Source: a virus. Taken from it: 35,708 nucleotides of DNA. Positions 15,793 through 23,425 of this stretch are shown here, piece by piece (position 1 is the stretch's first letter; each line of letters begins with the position of its first letter). The notes below the pieces were generated by a model. That model searched no databases, was not told the DNA's origin, and worked only from the letters and a program-made list of their open reading frames with translations. Position numbers and translations under genes: made by a program. The DNA lies in the IMG/VR virus record IMGVR_UViG_3300025769_000374, positions 1 through 35,708 of that record; one strand, written 5' to 3'.

Positions 15793-16887
15793 TCATCTAG
15801 TGTGAACTGCAAGCGCAGCTTCAATTGCAGATCGCACGTCGGTCGCTCCTTGTTGGGGAACGGCCAAAGCCGGCGCACCTGACACACTGACCGCAGCGGC
15901 TTTAGCTTTTTGTGCCGCACCTTGAAGCGACTGCGCACCCCTAGCTTTAGCGCGGGCTTGTAACACTGTGCGCACTTTAGAATTAATCATGCACGCCTGC
16001 CTATAAGCGTCGTTTAAGCTAATTTCACGCCCGCGCTTTTGCGCCAACTCCATAATGTCGGCCATTTCTTCGCGCACGTCTTCGCCAAATTCAGCCTTTT
16101 CTAAAAACTGCCCGACTTCGCTGACCGCCTGCTGCTGTACCTGCGCAGCTTGGGCAGCTTGTGCCTGCTGATACTGCGACATGAACTGCTGCATGGGAGC
16201 CAATTGCTGTTGAAGCAATTGCTGCATCTGCGCTTGGTTAGGATCAACTTGCGGCACTTGCCCTGCCAGCGCGGAGTCAAGTTGTTCAATGAACGTGTTG
16301 CCAAACCGGCCTACGCCAAACTGTTTGACAATGCCAGCAACCAAGTTAGCTAAATCAGGCGCAGGAGCCGTGCGTAACCGCGCTGCGGTCGCCATAAGCG
16401 AATCAATCGCCGCCAGCGTATTGCCGCCTTCAGCTTTAATTAGCATTTCATAGGGCTGCACTGTGCGTTGAATGGATTCCGCGAGTTTACGGGCTTCGGA
16501 CGTTTCCTGAAGCGTACGCTGTACTTCCTGTTCGCGACGCATCACTTCCGCACGCACGTCGGCGGGCAGCGTCGACCAATGCTCACGCACTTCCGGTCGC
16601 CATGACACGGGAGCCTTTTCCTTGACCGGCTCTGACTTTGGCTCAGACTTTGGCCCAGGCGTAATAGCCGGTGTGTCTTGCGCTTTTAGCGCTTCGTTAA
16701 TAGACGGTTCTTCTTTGGCAAACTTACCGTCCGCGCTGCGGACAGGTTCTGCTTTAGTTTCTTTGGCAACAGGCTCTGTTGGCTCTGCCACAGGCTCTGG
16801 CGCTGGGGCAGCTTCAACTGCCGGTAAATCGTCTTCCTGCGGAACAGCCGCTTCTAACGCGTCCCGTATCGTGGTGGGTTCAGTCAT
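15793..16887 (-). CDS. Capsid scaffolding protein
   Basis: 364 residues, highly charged and helical. The acidic Pro/Ala/Glu N-terminus (residues 1-95) is followed by PVSWRPEVREHWSTLPADVR, a hallmark of podovirus scaffold proteins, then helices REQEVQRTLQETSEARKLAE and a Gln-rich stretch (PNQAQMQQLLQQQLAPMQQF). The C-terminal basic helical part (SKVRTVLQARAKARGAQSLQ) would bind the coat. It lies just before the capsid gene apart from the inserted HNH gene. Confidence 0.85.
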   Translation of the reverse strand: MTEPTTIRDALEAAVPQEDDLPAVEAAPAPEPVAEPTEPVAKETKAEPVRSADGKFAKEEPSINEALKAQDTPAITPGPKSEPKSEPVKEKAPVSWRPEVREHWSTLPADVRAEVMRREQEVQRTLQETSEARKLAESIQRTVQPYEMLIKAEGGNTLAAIDSLMATAARLRTAPAPDLANLVAGIVKQFGVGRFGNTFIEQLDSALAGQVPQVDPNQAQMQQLLQQQLAPMQQFMSQYQQAQAAQAAQVQQQAVSEVGQFLEKAEFGEDVREEMADIMELAQKRGREISLNDAYRQACMINSKVRTVLQARAKARGAQSLQGAAQKAKAAAVSVSGAPALAVPQQGATDVRSAIEAALAVHTR

Positions 16888-16890
16888 TTG

Positions 16891-17211
16891 TTATCGTCTC
16901 TCTAGTTGTCGTATCGCCTCGGCAATGTCCTTTTTTGTGACACTGCCACCATTTCTCATGTAATGCTCCCGTTCGCTTCTGGCTTTGTCCCAGTGCGACT
17001 TAAAGTCATCCGCTGTGGTTAATCCCATTCGCTTCATATATTCGCGATGTTTTTTTCGGCTGGAAATGTCGCTGCCATCTGTTGCGCGTAAGCCGTGATA
17101 ATGCCGGTCATTCCACAACGCACTTGTGCGTGTATCTTTGCTAGGCAACCACTTTGCGGTTACTTCAACCATTTCGCCCACTTCAGGGTCGTATACCCAC
17201 TTACGACGCAT
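16891..17211 (-). CDS. Small phage protein of head region, hypothetical
   Basis: 106 residues starting MRRKWVYDPEVGEMVEVTAK, an N-terminus shared by many small podovirus proteins encoded next to portal and scaffold genes. The middle contains ISSRKKHREYMKRMGLTTADDF, likely a helix-turn-helix-like pair, and the C-terminal helix is KKDIAEAIRQLERR. An in-frame ATG at 17313 would add 34 residues, but that extension overlaps the preceding small gene in another frame, so the start at 17211 (one base after that gene's stop) is preferred. Function unknown. Confidence 0.75.
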   Translation of the reverse strand: MRRKWVYDPEVGEMVEVTAKWLPSKDTRTSALWNDRHYHGLRATDGSDISSRKKHREYMKRMGLTTADDFKSHWDKARSEREHYMRNGGSVTKKDIAEAIRQLERR

Positions 17212-17212
17212 A

Positions 17213-17362
17213 TCACTTATCCTTTGCCGTTTTGGCGGCTTCCTTGAAATCCTTGGCAGTCGGCGCACCTTTCTCACCAAGCTTACGCATCCGTTCGCCA
17301 CTACCCTGCGCAATTCGCTCGCGCTTTCTTAGAATGTTTGCGTACAATCCCATTTTGCTCAC
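17213..17362 (-). CDS. Small Lys/Arg-rich phage protein (49 residues, MGLYANI family)
   Basis: The product reads MSKMGLYANILRKRERIAQG and continues with SGERMRKLGEKGAPTAKDFK, a widespread short phage protein of unknown role next to portal genes. The GTG at 17362 overlaps the upstream stop (GTGA), which favours this start; the ATG at 17353 would give 46 residues. The stop is separated from the next ATG by one base. Its basic, helical character would suit nucleic acid or capsid binding. Confidence 0.8.
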   Translation of the reverse strand: MSKMGLYANILRKRERIAQGSGERMRKLGEKGAPTAKDFKEAAKTAKDK

Positions 17363-17910
17363 GGCACATCCTCCGCACTATGCCACTCGGTACTACGCTT
17401 GAGAAACTTTGGCCATTCCACATTTCTACAGAAAGACTTGTCTTCTACTAACACATGGTTTGTCGGCTGCGCGGTAATGCGGCCATTGTTTAAGGCGATA
17501 AAGTAAAACTCCTTGCCCTGTTCTGGCTCTGCCGTAAACGCATCAGCAGTTGGCACCATCGTGAACATGTACATCCCGTCGTGTTCGCTCTTGTCCTGCA
17601 ACTTCACCTTCGCGTTCATGCCTGACAAGAACGGATACTCAATCGTCGAAAACTGCCAGCCATACGCATCCCATGTCGCCGCCTGCCATGCTTCCCACTC
17701 TGGCGCGTCATTACTCAGCGCCAGCTTGTGAAGCGGCACGTTGCGATACACCGCCCCGCATTCCAACAACACATGACAACCAAACGCCCTGCCTGGATAG
17801 CTCGTTAAACCAAACCAGACGCCGCGTAGCCAGCCATGTTCGCCCATGGCATTTGGCTCTACCCACACATACAAATGGCGCGGTAAAGCTCCTGCGTGCG
17901 TATAAAGCAA
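17359..17910 (-). CDS. Conserved-type phage protein downstream of portal, hypothetical
   Basis: 183 residues, mixed alpha/beta with many aromatic residues: HLYVWVEPNAMGEHGWLRGV, FGCHVLLECGAVYRNVPLHK, a Trp-rich centre (PEWEAWQAATWDAYGWQFST) and a C-terminal WPKFLKRSTEW. I recognise it only as the sort of protein often placed after the portal gene. It could be a head completion factor. The start at 17910 is the first ATG after the preceding gene, 12 bases downstream of its stop. Confidence 0.65.
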   Translation of the reverse strand: MLYTHAGALPRHLYVWVEPNAMGEHGWLRGVWFGLTSYPGRAFGCHVLLECGAVYRNVPLHKLALSNDAPEWEAWQAATWDAYGWQFSTIEYPFLSGMNAKVKLQDKSEHDGMYMFTMVPTADAFTAEPEQGKEFYFIALNNGRITAQPTNHVLVEDKSFCRNVEWPKFLKRSTEWHSAEDVP

Positions 17911-17922
17911 TGCGCCTCCCTG

Positions 17923-18222
17923 TTACGGTGCTTTGTAGACAGCAATCAGACTGGAATTGGCGCTAGTCGTCGCCGTCCAGCCGGTCGCGTTAGACGTCAA
18001 GTTCAACTCAATGCTGTAAACGCCCTTGCCGGCCCCACCTGGCACAAGCAAGTGCGTGTGCGAATCGTGCGAAATCGAAATGTCCGTGTGGTTATTGTCC
18101 GTTGTTGTCACGATTACGCGATGCAAATACGTCTTAGCCGTCGTGTTGCCAATAGCCGCAGCCGTTTGATTTGCGCCCACAATCGCGTGTTCAAACTCAA
18201 ATGGATAAGTAATTCCGGACAT
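17923..18222 (-). CDS. Small beta-rich virion-type protein, hypothetical
   Basis: 99 residues, Thr/Ala/His-rich and probably all-beta (KTYLHRVIVTTTDNNHTDIS, GKGVYSIELNLTSNATGW). Ends IAVYKAP. Size and composition suit a head decoration or head-tail protein, but no family is recognised. It starts 4 bases after the small acidic gene. Confidence 0.6.
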   Translation of the reverse strand: MSGITYPFEFEHAIVGANQTAAAIGNTTAKTYLHRVIVTTTDNNHTDISISHDSHTHLLVPGGAGKGVYSIELNLTSNATGWTATTSANSSLIAVYKAP

Positions 18223-18226
18223 TGCC

Positions 18227-18361
18227 CTAGTCCTTTTCCATTTCGTCGTCGTCCTCTTCCATCTCCGACGACTCTTCCATTTCTTCGTCTTCTTCCGACG
18301 CTTTGTACGGAATGTCTCGAAGCTGACGCAGGATTTCTGCGTAGATCATCATCTTGTTCAT
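18227..18361 (-). CDS. Very small acidic protein after the portal gene (44 residues)
   Basis: ATG at 18361, stop TAG at 18227. The product starts MNKMMIYAEILRQLRDIPYK and ends in a tail of about 25 residues that is almost wholly Glu, Asp, Ser and Met. A GAGG Shine-Dalgarno spans the portal stop, and the gene fills the gap between portal and the next gene almost exactly. Acidic microproteins can bind basic portal or capsid surfaces, but no function is known. Confidence 0.7.
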   Translation of the reverse strand: MNKMMIYAEILRQLRDIPYKASEEDEEMEESSEMEEDDDEMEKD

Positions 18362-18364
18362 GGC

Positions 18365-20281
18365 TTACCTCACAATGGGCGGCATCGCGGAATTCGGTTG
18401 CATCGCGGCACGCGCCATCGCGTTCATCTGCACCACCTTGGCCTGCGTATCTACAGTTGTCTCACGCGCATTGGCTTCGCGTTCTTTGGCCTTGGCCATT
18501 TCTGCCGCCATTTCCACTTGCTGCATGGGCGACGGCTCTTGCGGCTGTACGCCCGTTTGCTGCATGGAACCAATTGCTTGATCCAGCACGCCTTCGATTT
18601 CGGACGACACGCGGAACTTGGACACCGCCCACTGCAACAAGCGCAGTAGGTACGGCGCAGCCCCTGGCACTTGCTGTGCCATTGGCGCGACCTGCGAGAC
18701 AAACGCGCCTAAGCCCTGCATGAACTGCACGGCAGCATCACGTTCTGCGGCATAGTCCATTGCCGCCATCGAATCGGCTTCTACCGAAATGCGGTACTCG
18801 GCAAGCTGTTCGTCTTTGATCAGGGCAATAGCTGCTTGCGCATACTGAGCGTCCGGTGTGCGCATAATGTTGGAACGCGTGGCAATTGTCTCCGGCTGGA
18901 AGTGCTTGGAGATGATGTCCGCCTTGATGCGCAACGCGTGCGTAATCCACTCAGCAATGTAGAACTGCGACAACTGAATACGGGTCGAGCCAAACTGCGC
19001 TTTGATTTGCTGGGCCGTAGCCGTTTCAGATGCCTTGGACGATCCACGCATAACGTCCGAAATGCCCAGCACTTCGTAAATCTGCATGGTCTTGTCTTGG
19101 CGGTACTGGCGCAGTCGTTCAATGCAATTGACCACCTGTTCGATTGGGGCAAAGTCGACCTTGCCTTTGACACCGCCCGACTCTGCAAACATCGCCCAGT
19201 TGTCAACCGGAATCAGTTGATTTTCAGCCGCCTGACTAAACATGCGTCCGACTGAATCACCTGCCGCCTTGTCATAGACGCCTGCCACCTTGGCCGCCCG
19301 CGTCAGCCAAGTAATGCGCGTGTTGATTTCGTCCAATTCATTGAACTGATCCTGCGCAAAGATGTAGTCCGCACGCGGCATGAAATTCGACGACGTGACG
19401 TTTGCGGCCAAAGGCTTCGGACAAGGGAAAAACGTATCCAACTGCAACGGATCTTCTTTGACGTCCAAGATAACCTCAGAACCTTTGGCCATCCAGTAGA
19501 CGCGCTTGGTTTCTTTTTCCCAAATCTCAAACACCTCGGCCTTTGCCCACGGGTCAAACTTTGGCGCTTGATCGTTTTGCGATGATTTCTGCGTCGTCTG
19601 TAGTGGCACTGTCTTGCCGATTTCTTCGCCAAAGCGGCTCATCAATTGATCGCGTGTCATGTACACGCGACGCGCGACCCAGCGCACTTCGTCCCAAGTG
19701 CGAGCAGGCGACCAAAAGAAATCCTTCCAGTAGATATAATCGACCGGCGCGTCTTCGTTAACAATTCGTTCGTAGGTCTGCTCCGGCACCAATTCTTCGC
19801 CCGTGATCGGGTCAAGCTGGGCGGGAATGACTTCTAGCGCCGTCTCAACCTCATAGCGCAGCCAAATCTGGCCCAAACCCACAACCAACCAATCCTCAAT
19901 GCCCTGACGAATCGCGGCATCCCAAGTCGAGATGTTGTCGTCAAACGACTTATTCAGCAGGCGCTGCACAATCTGCCCTGCCACTCGCGCCTGATCGTCG
20001 TCCGCGTCCAAAAACGCACGCGCCGCCGACGCTTTGGGCGGGCGGGCATAGAGCAAACTCAGTAAGACTTTGGTGCTAGACCAAAACAGATTGACCCGCG
20101 ACTCTTCCTTCTGCCATTCGTCGCGCTTGTCAAGGTATCGACGCGTAATCTTGTCCGCGTCATCGTGGAACTTTTCTAACTCTTTCTTCGACGCTTCCAG
20201 TTCTGCCGACCATCGCTGGGCTAGGCCAGTCGGGGTGTCGGCAAAGTCATTGGCTGACTCTATGCGTTCGCTATTTTCCAT
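18365..20281 (-). CDS. Portal protein (P22/BPP-1-like)
   Basis: 638 residues. The N-terminal part (FHDDADKITRRYLDKRDEWQ, FWSSTKVLLSLLYARPPKA) and the core (VDYIYWKDFFWSPARTWDEV, RVYMTRDQLMSRFGEEIG) follow podovirus portal proteins of the P22-like group. The stem/wing region includes FAQDQFNELDEINTRITWLT and IYEVLGISDVMRGSSKASET, the latter a highly typical portal segment. The C-terminal 130 residues are Gln/Met/Ala-rich helices that would form the crown or barrel. It forms the dodecameric ring for DNA packaging. The gene directly abuts the terminase stop (TAAATG). Confidence 0.9.
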   Translation of the reverse strand: MENSERIESANDFADTPTGLAQRWSAELEASKKELEKFHDDADKITRRYLDKRDEWQKEESRVNLFWSSTKVLLSLLYARPPKASAARAFLDADDDQARVAGQIVQRLLNKSFDDNISTWDAAIRQGIEDWLVVGLGQIWLRYEVETALEVIPAQLDPITGEELVPEQTYERIVNEDAPVDYIYWKDFFWSPARTWDEVRWVARRVYMTRDQLMSRFGEEIGKTVPLQTTQKSSQNDQAPKFDPWAKAEVFEIWEKETKRVYWMAKGSEVILDVKEDPLQLDTFFPCPKPLAANVTSSNFMPRADYIFAQDQFNELDEINTRITWLTRAAKVAGVYDKAAGDSVGRMFSQAAENQLIPVDNWAMFAESGGVKGKVDFAPIEQVVNCIERLRQYRQDKTMQIYEVLGISDVMRGSSKASETATAQQIKAQFGSTRIQLSQFYIAEWITHALRIKADIISKHFQPETIATRSNIMRTPDAQYAQAAIALIKDEQLAEYRISVEADSMAAMDYAAERDAAVQFMQGLGAFVSQVAPMAQQVPGAAPYLLRLLQWAVSKFRVSSEIEGVLDQAIGSMQQTGVQPQEPSPMQQVEMAAEMAKAKEREANARETTVDTQAKVVQMNAMARAAMQPNSAMPPIVR

Positions 20282-21622
20282 TTATCCCAACCTGCCGTAA
20301 GTTCGTGGTTGACAGTCCCAAATGTCTTCCAAGGCAAATGCGTAGTTGTTGCCGTCGCCTTGGCGCGTTGCGATAGTAGCATCAGGACTTGACTTTTTAC
20401 CAGAAACAGGTCTTGTGGATAACGATAAGTAACGAAAAGCGTCAGATGCGTGGCTATGTTGATCATGTTTCGGGCGGCTGCGGTACGTTTGCGTCCGCTC
20501 ATCCCACTCACGCATGTACGCCCGTAAATGCTCTAGCCCCTCGTACACGGCTTTCTCATCAAACCAGCATTTTGGGATGGTAAGCCTTGTCGCCTCAATG
20601 CCGTCCTGCAACGACATCTCCGGCACTAGGCGCGGGGTAATGCCTGCAATCAGGAATTGTTCGATGATGCTTTTGCCCGTTTGGAGGCTCTTGGCTTTCG
20701 CGTCGTGCGGGAGCCAGACTTGCCCGACTTTGTACGGACGCGATTTGATCCAGTCGATGTAGTGGCTGATTGGCTGTCCATCGGCTTCGTAGAAGTCGCA
20801 GACGCGGTATCCGTCGCGGGTGGTTTGCCAGCCCCACCAAGAACAACTGTCCGTGTAACCCAAATCCGCGACCAAATCGACCGGATTTTCTGCGTCAACG
20901 GGATGATCACCCACCCTACCTTGCTCATACGCCTCTCCAATTAGTTTTGCGTAGTACGCGCCTGGAATCGCTGCATCGAAACTGATTTCGTATTCTGTGA
21001 GATACGTTTCTTCCGTCATTTGCGCACGCGCATCGCGCAGTTCGTCAGGATGCAAGATGTTAGTCTTGCTGGCCGGTAACTCCAACAGCACATGCGTGTC
21101 AGGGTTTAACCGCGCCTCTTCGCGCATCTGCCAAAAGAAATTTTTGCCGGCAGGCGTGCCGGCGAATATCGCCCAGCCGCGTCGGTCGGATAGTGCTGGT
21201 CGCAACACGCTGTACCAAGCGGACGGGCGAATCTGCCCGACTTCGTCTAATACGACGCCGTCAAAGTACATACCGCGAAGCGCGTCAGGGTTGTCCGCAC
21301 CGGCTACGAAGATTGTGCTTTGGTCGCCGTACCCGTTGTTAATGACAAGCTTGAGTTCGCTTTCGTTTGGCGGCTTGGCCCAGATGGGCTTGCTCAGTTC
21401 CTTTAGGTAGTTCCACGCCACCTTTTTCGCTTGGTCGCGAAAAGGGGCGAGATACGCAAATTGTGGCTTCGGTTTATTTGTTTCCAGCGCGGCCACGATG
21501 ATGTCGGCGCACATAGCGACCGTCTTGCCGGCGCGGCGGTGCGCAATTACGACCGCCCAGCGTTTGTTGCGCTGGTGTAGCGGCAGAAAGACGTTGCGGG
21601 GCTGGTAGCTGGTAATGTCCAT
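20282..21622 (-). CDS. terL: Terminase large subunit
   Basis: 446 residues. ATPase domain: Walker A-like HRRAGKT (28-34), Walker B GVVLDEVG (122-129), coupling motif FAGTPAG (153-159). Nuclease domain of RNase H fold: acidic residues at D253 (VADLGYTD), D306 (LPHDAKAK) and D394 (HASDAFRYL). These are all the expected catalytic positions of a TerL that translocates DNA and cuts concatemers. No strong Shine-Dalgarno is seen before ATG 21622, so translation may be low. Confidence 0.95.
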   Translation of the reverse strand: MDITSYQPRNVFLPLHQRNKRWAVVIAHRRAGKTVAMCADIIVAALETNKPKPQFAYLAPFRDQAKKVAWNYLKELSKPIWAKPPNESELKLVINNGYGDQSTIFVAGADNPDALRGMYFDGVVLDEVGQIRPSAWYSVLRPALSDRRGWAIFAGTPAGKNFFWQMREEARLNPDTHVLLELPASKTNILHPDELRDARAQMTEETYLTEYEISFDAAIPGAYYAKLIGEAYEQGRVGDHPVDAENPVDLVADLGYTDSCSWWGWQTTRDGYRVCDFYEADGQPISHYIDWIKSRPYKVGQVWLPHDAKAKSLQTGKSIIEQFLIAGITPRLVPEMSLQDGIEATRLTIPKCWFDEKAVYEGLEHLRAYMREWDERTQTYRSRPKHDQHSHASDAFRYLSLSTRPVSGKKSSPDATIATRQGDGNNYAFALEDIWDCQPRTYGRLG

Positions 21623-21663
21623 TCAGTTTTTCAGAACAGGCGAATTTTGTGGTGGGAGATATG

Positions 21664-21699
21664 AGGGGGGAGGCTCCTGTTAAGCACCCTCTCCCCCCT
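21664..21699. other. G6/C6 inverted repeat spanning the TerS stop
   Basis: AGGGGGGAG at 21664-21672 pairs perfectly with CTCCCCCCT at 21691-21699 around an 18-base loop that contains the TerS stop codon. There is no T tract on either strand, so it is not a standard terminator. It could limit TerL expression, protect mRNA ends, or be a terminase recognition structure. The 57-base gap before TerL holds nothing else. Confidence 0.6.
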
Positions 21700-22159
21700 G
21701 CCGATTGATGGGGGGTGGGGTGTCAATTTCGTCCACCTGGTGGTCAGTCTCGGACTCTATCAATTTACTCTTATCAATCAATGGCTTAGGCGCGGACTGT
21801 GTCGCGGGTGTGACGTCAACGATGCCACGCCCCGCAAGCCAGCCTAGATTGATCGTGATGCCTGCGCCTTGAGCGTTGACGGTTAAGGGCAACGCCTTAG
21901 CCACCATCCCCGCGAATATCTGGCGGTCTGCTACAGAGCCGTTTGCACGCTCTAATAGCCACGCTGCAAGCCCCTTCTTGCCTTTGCTGTCCGTGACTTC
22001 ACGCGCCGCTATTTCGACAGCCTCGCGTATGGTTCGCGTAACTTTATTTTGCGTCCCTTTCGGGCGTCCCACAGGCAGGCGCGATCCGCTCAGTGGCGAG
22101 GGTTTCTGTAACTGCATTTTCGTTTCTTTTTTTGCAGTCTGCTGCTCTACTGAACTCAT
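21680..22159 (-). CDS. terS: Terminase small subunit-like DNA-binding protein
   Basis: 159 residues. The segment SRLPVGRPKGTQNKVTRTIR is the AT-hook-like, basic start common in phage small terminases of the 'GRPKG-x-NK' type, followed by helices REAVEIAAREVTDSKGKKGL and RQIFAGMVAKALPLTVNAQG. The C-terminal third is disordered and acidic. It lies directly before TerL. An in-frame ATG at 22117 (145 residues) is an alternative start, because the upstream ATG lacks a Shine-Dalgarno and lies very near a candidate promoter. Confidence 0.75.
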   Translation of the reverse strand: MSSVEQQTAKKETKMQLQKPSPLSGSRLPVGRPKGTQNKVTRTIREAVEIAAREVTDSKGKKGLAAWLLERANGSVADRQIFAGMVAKALPLTVNAQGAGITINLGWLAGRGIVDVTPATQSAPKPLIDKSKLIESETDHQVDEIDTPPPINRQGGEGA

Positions 22160-22167
22160 ACACTAAG

Positions 22168-22195
22168 ACTATCCGCATTGTGGATACAAACGCAA
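22168..22195 (-). promoter_or_regulatory. Weak leftward promoter candidate for the late block
   Basis: On the minus strand TTGCGT (22195-22190), a 16-base spacer and GATAGT (22173-22168). The -35 overlaps the inverted repeat at 22191-22204. The transcript would begin only a few bases before ATG 22159, which is a reason for caution or for the later TerS start at 22117. Confidence 0.3.
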
Positions 22196-22204
22196 CCCGT
22201 TGCG
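22191..22204. promoter_or_regulatory. Inverted repeat CGCAAC-CC-GTTGCG, operator candidate
   Basis: Perfect 6-bp arms with a 2-base spacer lie in the 114-base divergent region between TerS and the first rightward gene, upstream of the promoter at 22213 and overlapping the leftward -35. The half-site GTTGCG recurs at the other two rightward promoters. Confidence 0.5.
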
Positions 22205-22212
22205 CTTTTCTC

Positions 22213-22240
22213 TTTACATACGCAAACGCTTGCCTATACT
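22213..22240 (+). promoter_or_regulatory. Rightward sigma70-like promoter P1
   Basis: TTTACA (22213-22218), 16-base spacer, TATACT (22235-22240), 33 bases before the start codon at 22274. The spacer contains ACGCAAACGCTTG. The same CGCTTG shortly before the -10 also occurs in P2, suggesting related promoters. It would drive the three genes up to the terminator at 22969. Confidence 0.65.
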
Positions 22241-22273
22241 AGCCACACCAACCACGCAAACGAGGTAACAACG

Positions 22274-22525
22274 ATGTTTGACTATGCAGACTTTGAACGC
22301 CACGCGAAAAAATACGAGCATTACAAGACCGCACGAATTCGCGGTCATGTATTTACGGAAAACGGCGAGCATGACTTAGAAGCCGGTCAGTTTGTCGCCG
22401 TTCGTCACATTCGCAACGCATGGAACGGTTTAACGCGCCGTGTTGAGCCGGTCTACAGCATCACCGCAAACGGTAGCGTTTGGGGCGTCATGTATGCGTC
22501 CAACCTTTCTGACTTTGTTTTATAA
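22274..22525 (+). CDS. Small early protein, hypothetical (83 residues)
   Basis: The product begins MFDYADFERHAKKYEHYKTA and contains a compact beta-rich part (ARIRGHVFTENGEHDLEAGQ, VYSITANGSVWGVMYASN). The ATG at 22274 has a GAGG Shine-Dalgarno eight bases upstream; an upstream in-frame ATG at 22178 lies before the promoter and is rejected. First gene after P1, so probably an early host-takeover protein. No family recognised. Confidence 0.75.
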   Translation: MFDYADFERHAKKYEHYKTARIRGHVFTENGEHDLEAGQFVAVRHIRNAWNGLTRRVEPVYSITANGSVWGVMYASNLSDFVL

Positions 22526-22545
22526 CCACGCAAACGGAGACAACC

Positions 22546-22788
22546 ATGCAAACGTTCACGAATAATGAAACCAACATGCAGTCAGAAGTCACGTTCGTCC
22601 CCTTGCCACTGCGCCATAAATCCGGCAACGCTTACCGCGTCACGCTGCACGATCTGGACTCTGGCGAGATTGTCCCTGTGGTGCGTTACTTCCCAACACT
22701 GGAGGCAGCAGCGGACTACGCGGAACGAATTGCAATGGGTATCAGTGAACCCAACGCGGTTGTGTCGGTTCCCGTGTGGAATTCGTAA
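22546..22788 (+). CDS. Small early protein, hypothetical (80 residues)
   Basis: MQTFTNNETNMQSEVTFVPL, then a segment NAYRVTLHDLDSGEIVPVVR and a helix LEAAADYAERIAMGISEPNA. The alternation of strand and helix suggests a small alpha/beta domain. A GGAG Shine-Dalgarno in the leader ACGCAAACGGAGACAACC is nearly identical to that of the 23426 gene. Function unknown. Confidence 0.75.
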   Translation: MQTFTNNETNMQSEVTFVPLPLRHKSGNAYRVTLHDLDSGEIVPVVRYFPTLEAAADYAERIAMGISEPNAVVSVPVWNS

Positions 22789-22789
22789 C

Positions 22790-22945
22790 ATGAACGCCCC
22801 CCGCCTTAGCACTATCTTGATGTGCCTCGGGTATCCGATACTGCTCGCCGTCTTCTTCGTCGATCAACCAACCCAACCCGCACTCGCCGCACTCGGCGGG
22901 CTGATTGCATTCGCCGCCGCAGTCACGAACTATTGCGGCGACTGA
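22790..22945 (+). CDS. Small membrane protein (51 residues, two TM segments)
   Basis: ATG at 22790, one base after the previous stop, TGA at 22943-22945. The product MNAPRLSTILMCLGYPILLA continues AVFFVDQ, then a second hydrophobic segment ALAALGGLIAFAAAVTNYCG. Two membrane spans joined by a short polar loop are clear. It is the last gene before a strong terminator. Function unknown; a small membrane effector is one possibility. Confidence 0.7.
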   Translation: MNAPRLSTILMCLGYPILLAVFFVDQPTQPALAALGGLIAFAAAVTNYCGD

Positions 22946-22968
22946 CCGCCCCTCAAAAGGGCGACACT

Positions 22969-23000
22969 GAGGGCGGCCATGTGCCGCCCTCTTTCTTTTC
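22969..23000 (+). terminator. Intrinsic terminator of the first early operon
   Basis: A perfect 9-bp stem GAGGGCGGC (22969-22977) and GCCGCCCTC (22983-22991) with a 5-base loop is followed by TTTCTTTTC. It closes the 22274-22945 operon and separates it from the repeat-rich region. Confidence 0.9.
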
Positions 23001-23340
23001 TGCCTAACTAACCGTCACAAATAACGTCCGTCACAGCGCCGTCGCACACAGGGGTACTACGTACCCCCTGTGACGCCTTGCGACGCTTGGTGCAACTTTT
23101 TGCGACGCTTTGCGACGCTTTGCGACGCTTGAACGAAAACACTAACCATAACAGACGCTTACACGCGCCAGAGCGTCACACGTTTTTTGTCACGCCTTGC
23201 GACATTTGTTGCAAAGCGTCACAAAACGCCTTGCGACGCCCCCCCCTATTTTCGCCAAAGATTGCGACGTTTAGAACTTTTGTGCAGACCCCCAAAATGA
23301 CCGCATCGTGGCCAGGCTTGCGATCAATTTAGACCGCAAT
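23001..23340. other. Gene-free iteron-like region, replication origin candidate
   Basis: No credible gene lies between 22946 and 23425. TTGCGACGC occurs at 23078, 23100, 23110, 23120 and 23231, with variants at 23197 (TTGCGACAT) and 23262 (TTGCGACGT); the three at 23100-23128 are spaced exactly 10 bases. A second word, (C/G)CGTCACA, occurs at 23012, 23028, 23173 and 23216, and reversed at 23069. A bulged palindrome (CACAGGGGTAC/GTACCCCCTGTG, about 23047-23072) lies at the left. Clustered iterons with helical phasing next to a hairpin are typical of origins or multi-site regulators. The short ORF here is repeat-derived. Confidence 0.6.
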
Positions 23341-23350
23341 CCGTTTGCGC

Positions 23351-23378
23351 TTGACTACTCAACCGCTTGTGCTATTTT
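23351..23378 (+). promoter_or_regulatory. Rightward sigma70-like promoter P2
   Basis: TTGACT (23351-23356), 16-base spacer, TATTTT (23373-23378), 47 bases before the start at 23426. It shares CGCTTG before the -10 and a CCGTT(T)GCGCTT upstream word with P1. It would drive the cluster of small overlapping genes up to 26202. Confidence 0.7.
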
Positions 23379-23386
23379 CTCCTCAT

Positions 23387-23407
23387 GCGTTGCGATTGTC
23401 GCAACGC
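23387..23407. promoter_or_regulatory. Perfect inverted repeat in the P2 leader, operator or hairpin
   Basis: GCGTTGCGA (23387-23395) and TCGCAACGC (23399-23407) form 9-bp arms with a 3-base centre, placed between the -10 of P2 and the Shine-Dalgarno of the 23426 gene. The core TTGCGA/TCGCAA is the same word as in the iterons to its left, so the same protein may bind both. Confidence 0.7.
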
Positions 23408-23425
23408 CCTAACGGAGACAAAACG

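Noticed and set aside
23078-23332. 84-residue frame in the iteron region
   Set aside because: It is made of the TTGCGACGC repeats read in frame (Arg/Leu/Cys-rich), has no ribosome site and lies upstream of promoter P2.
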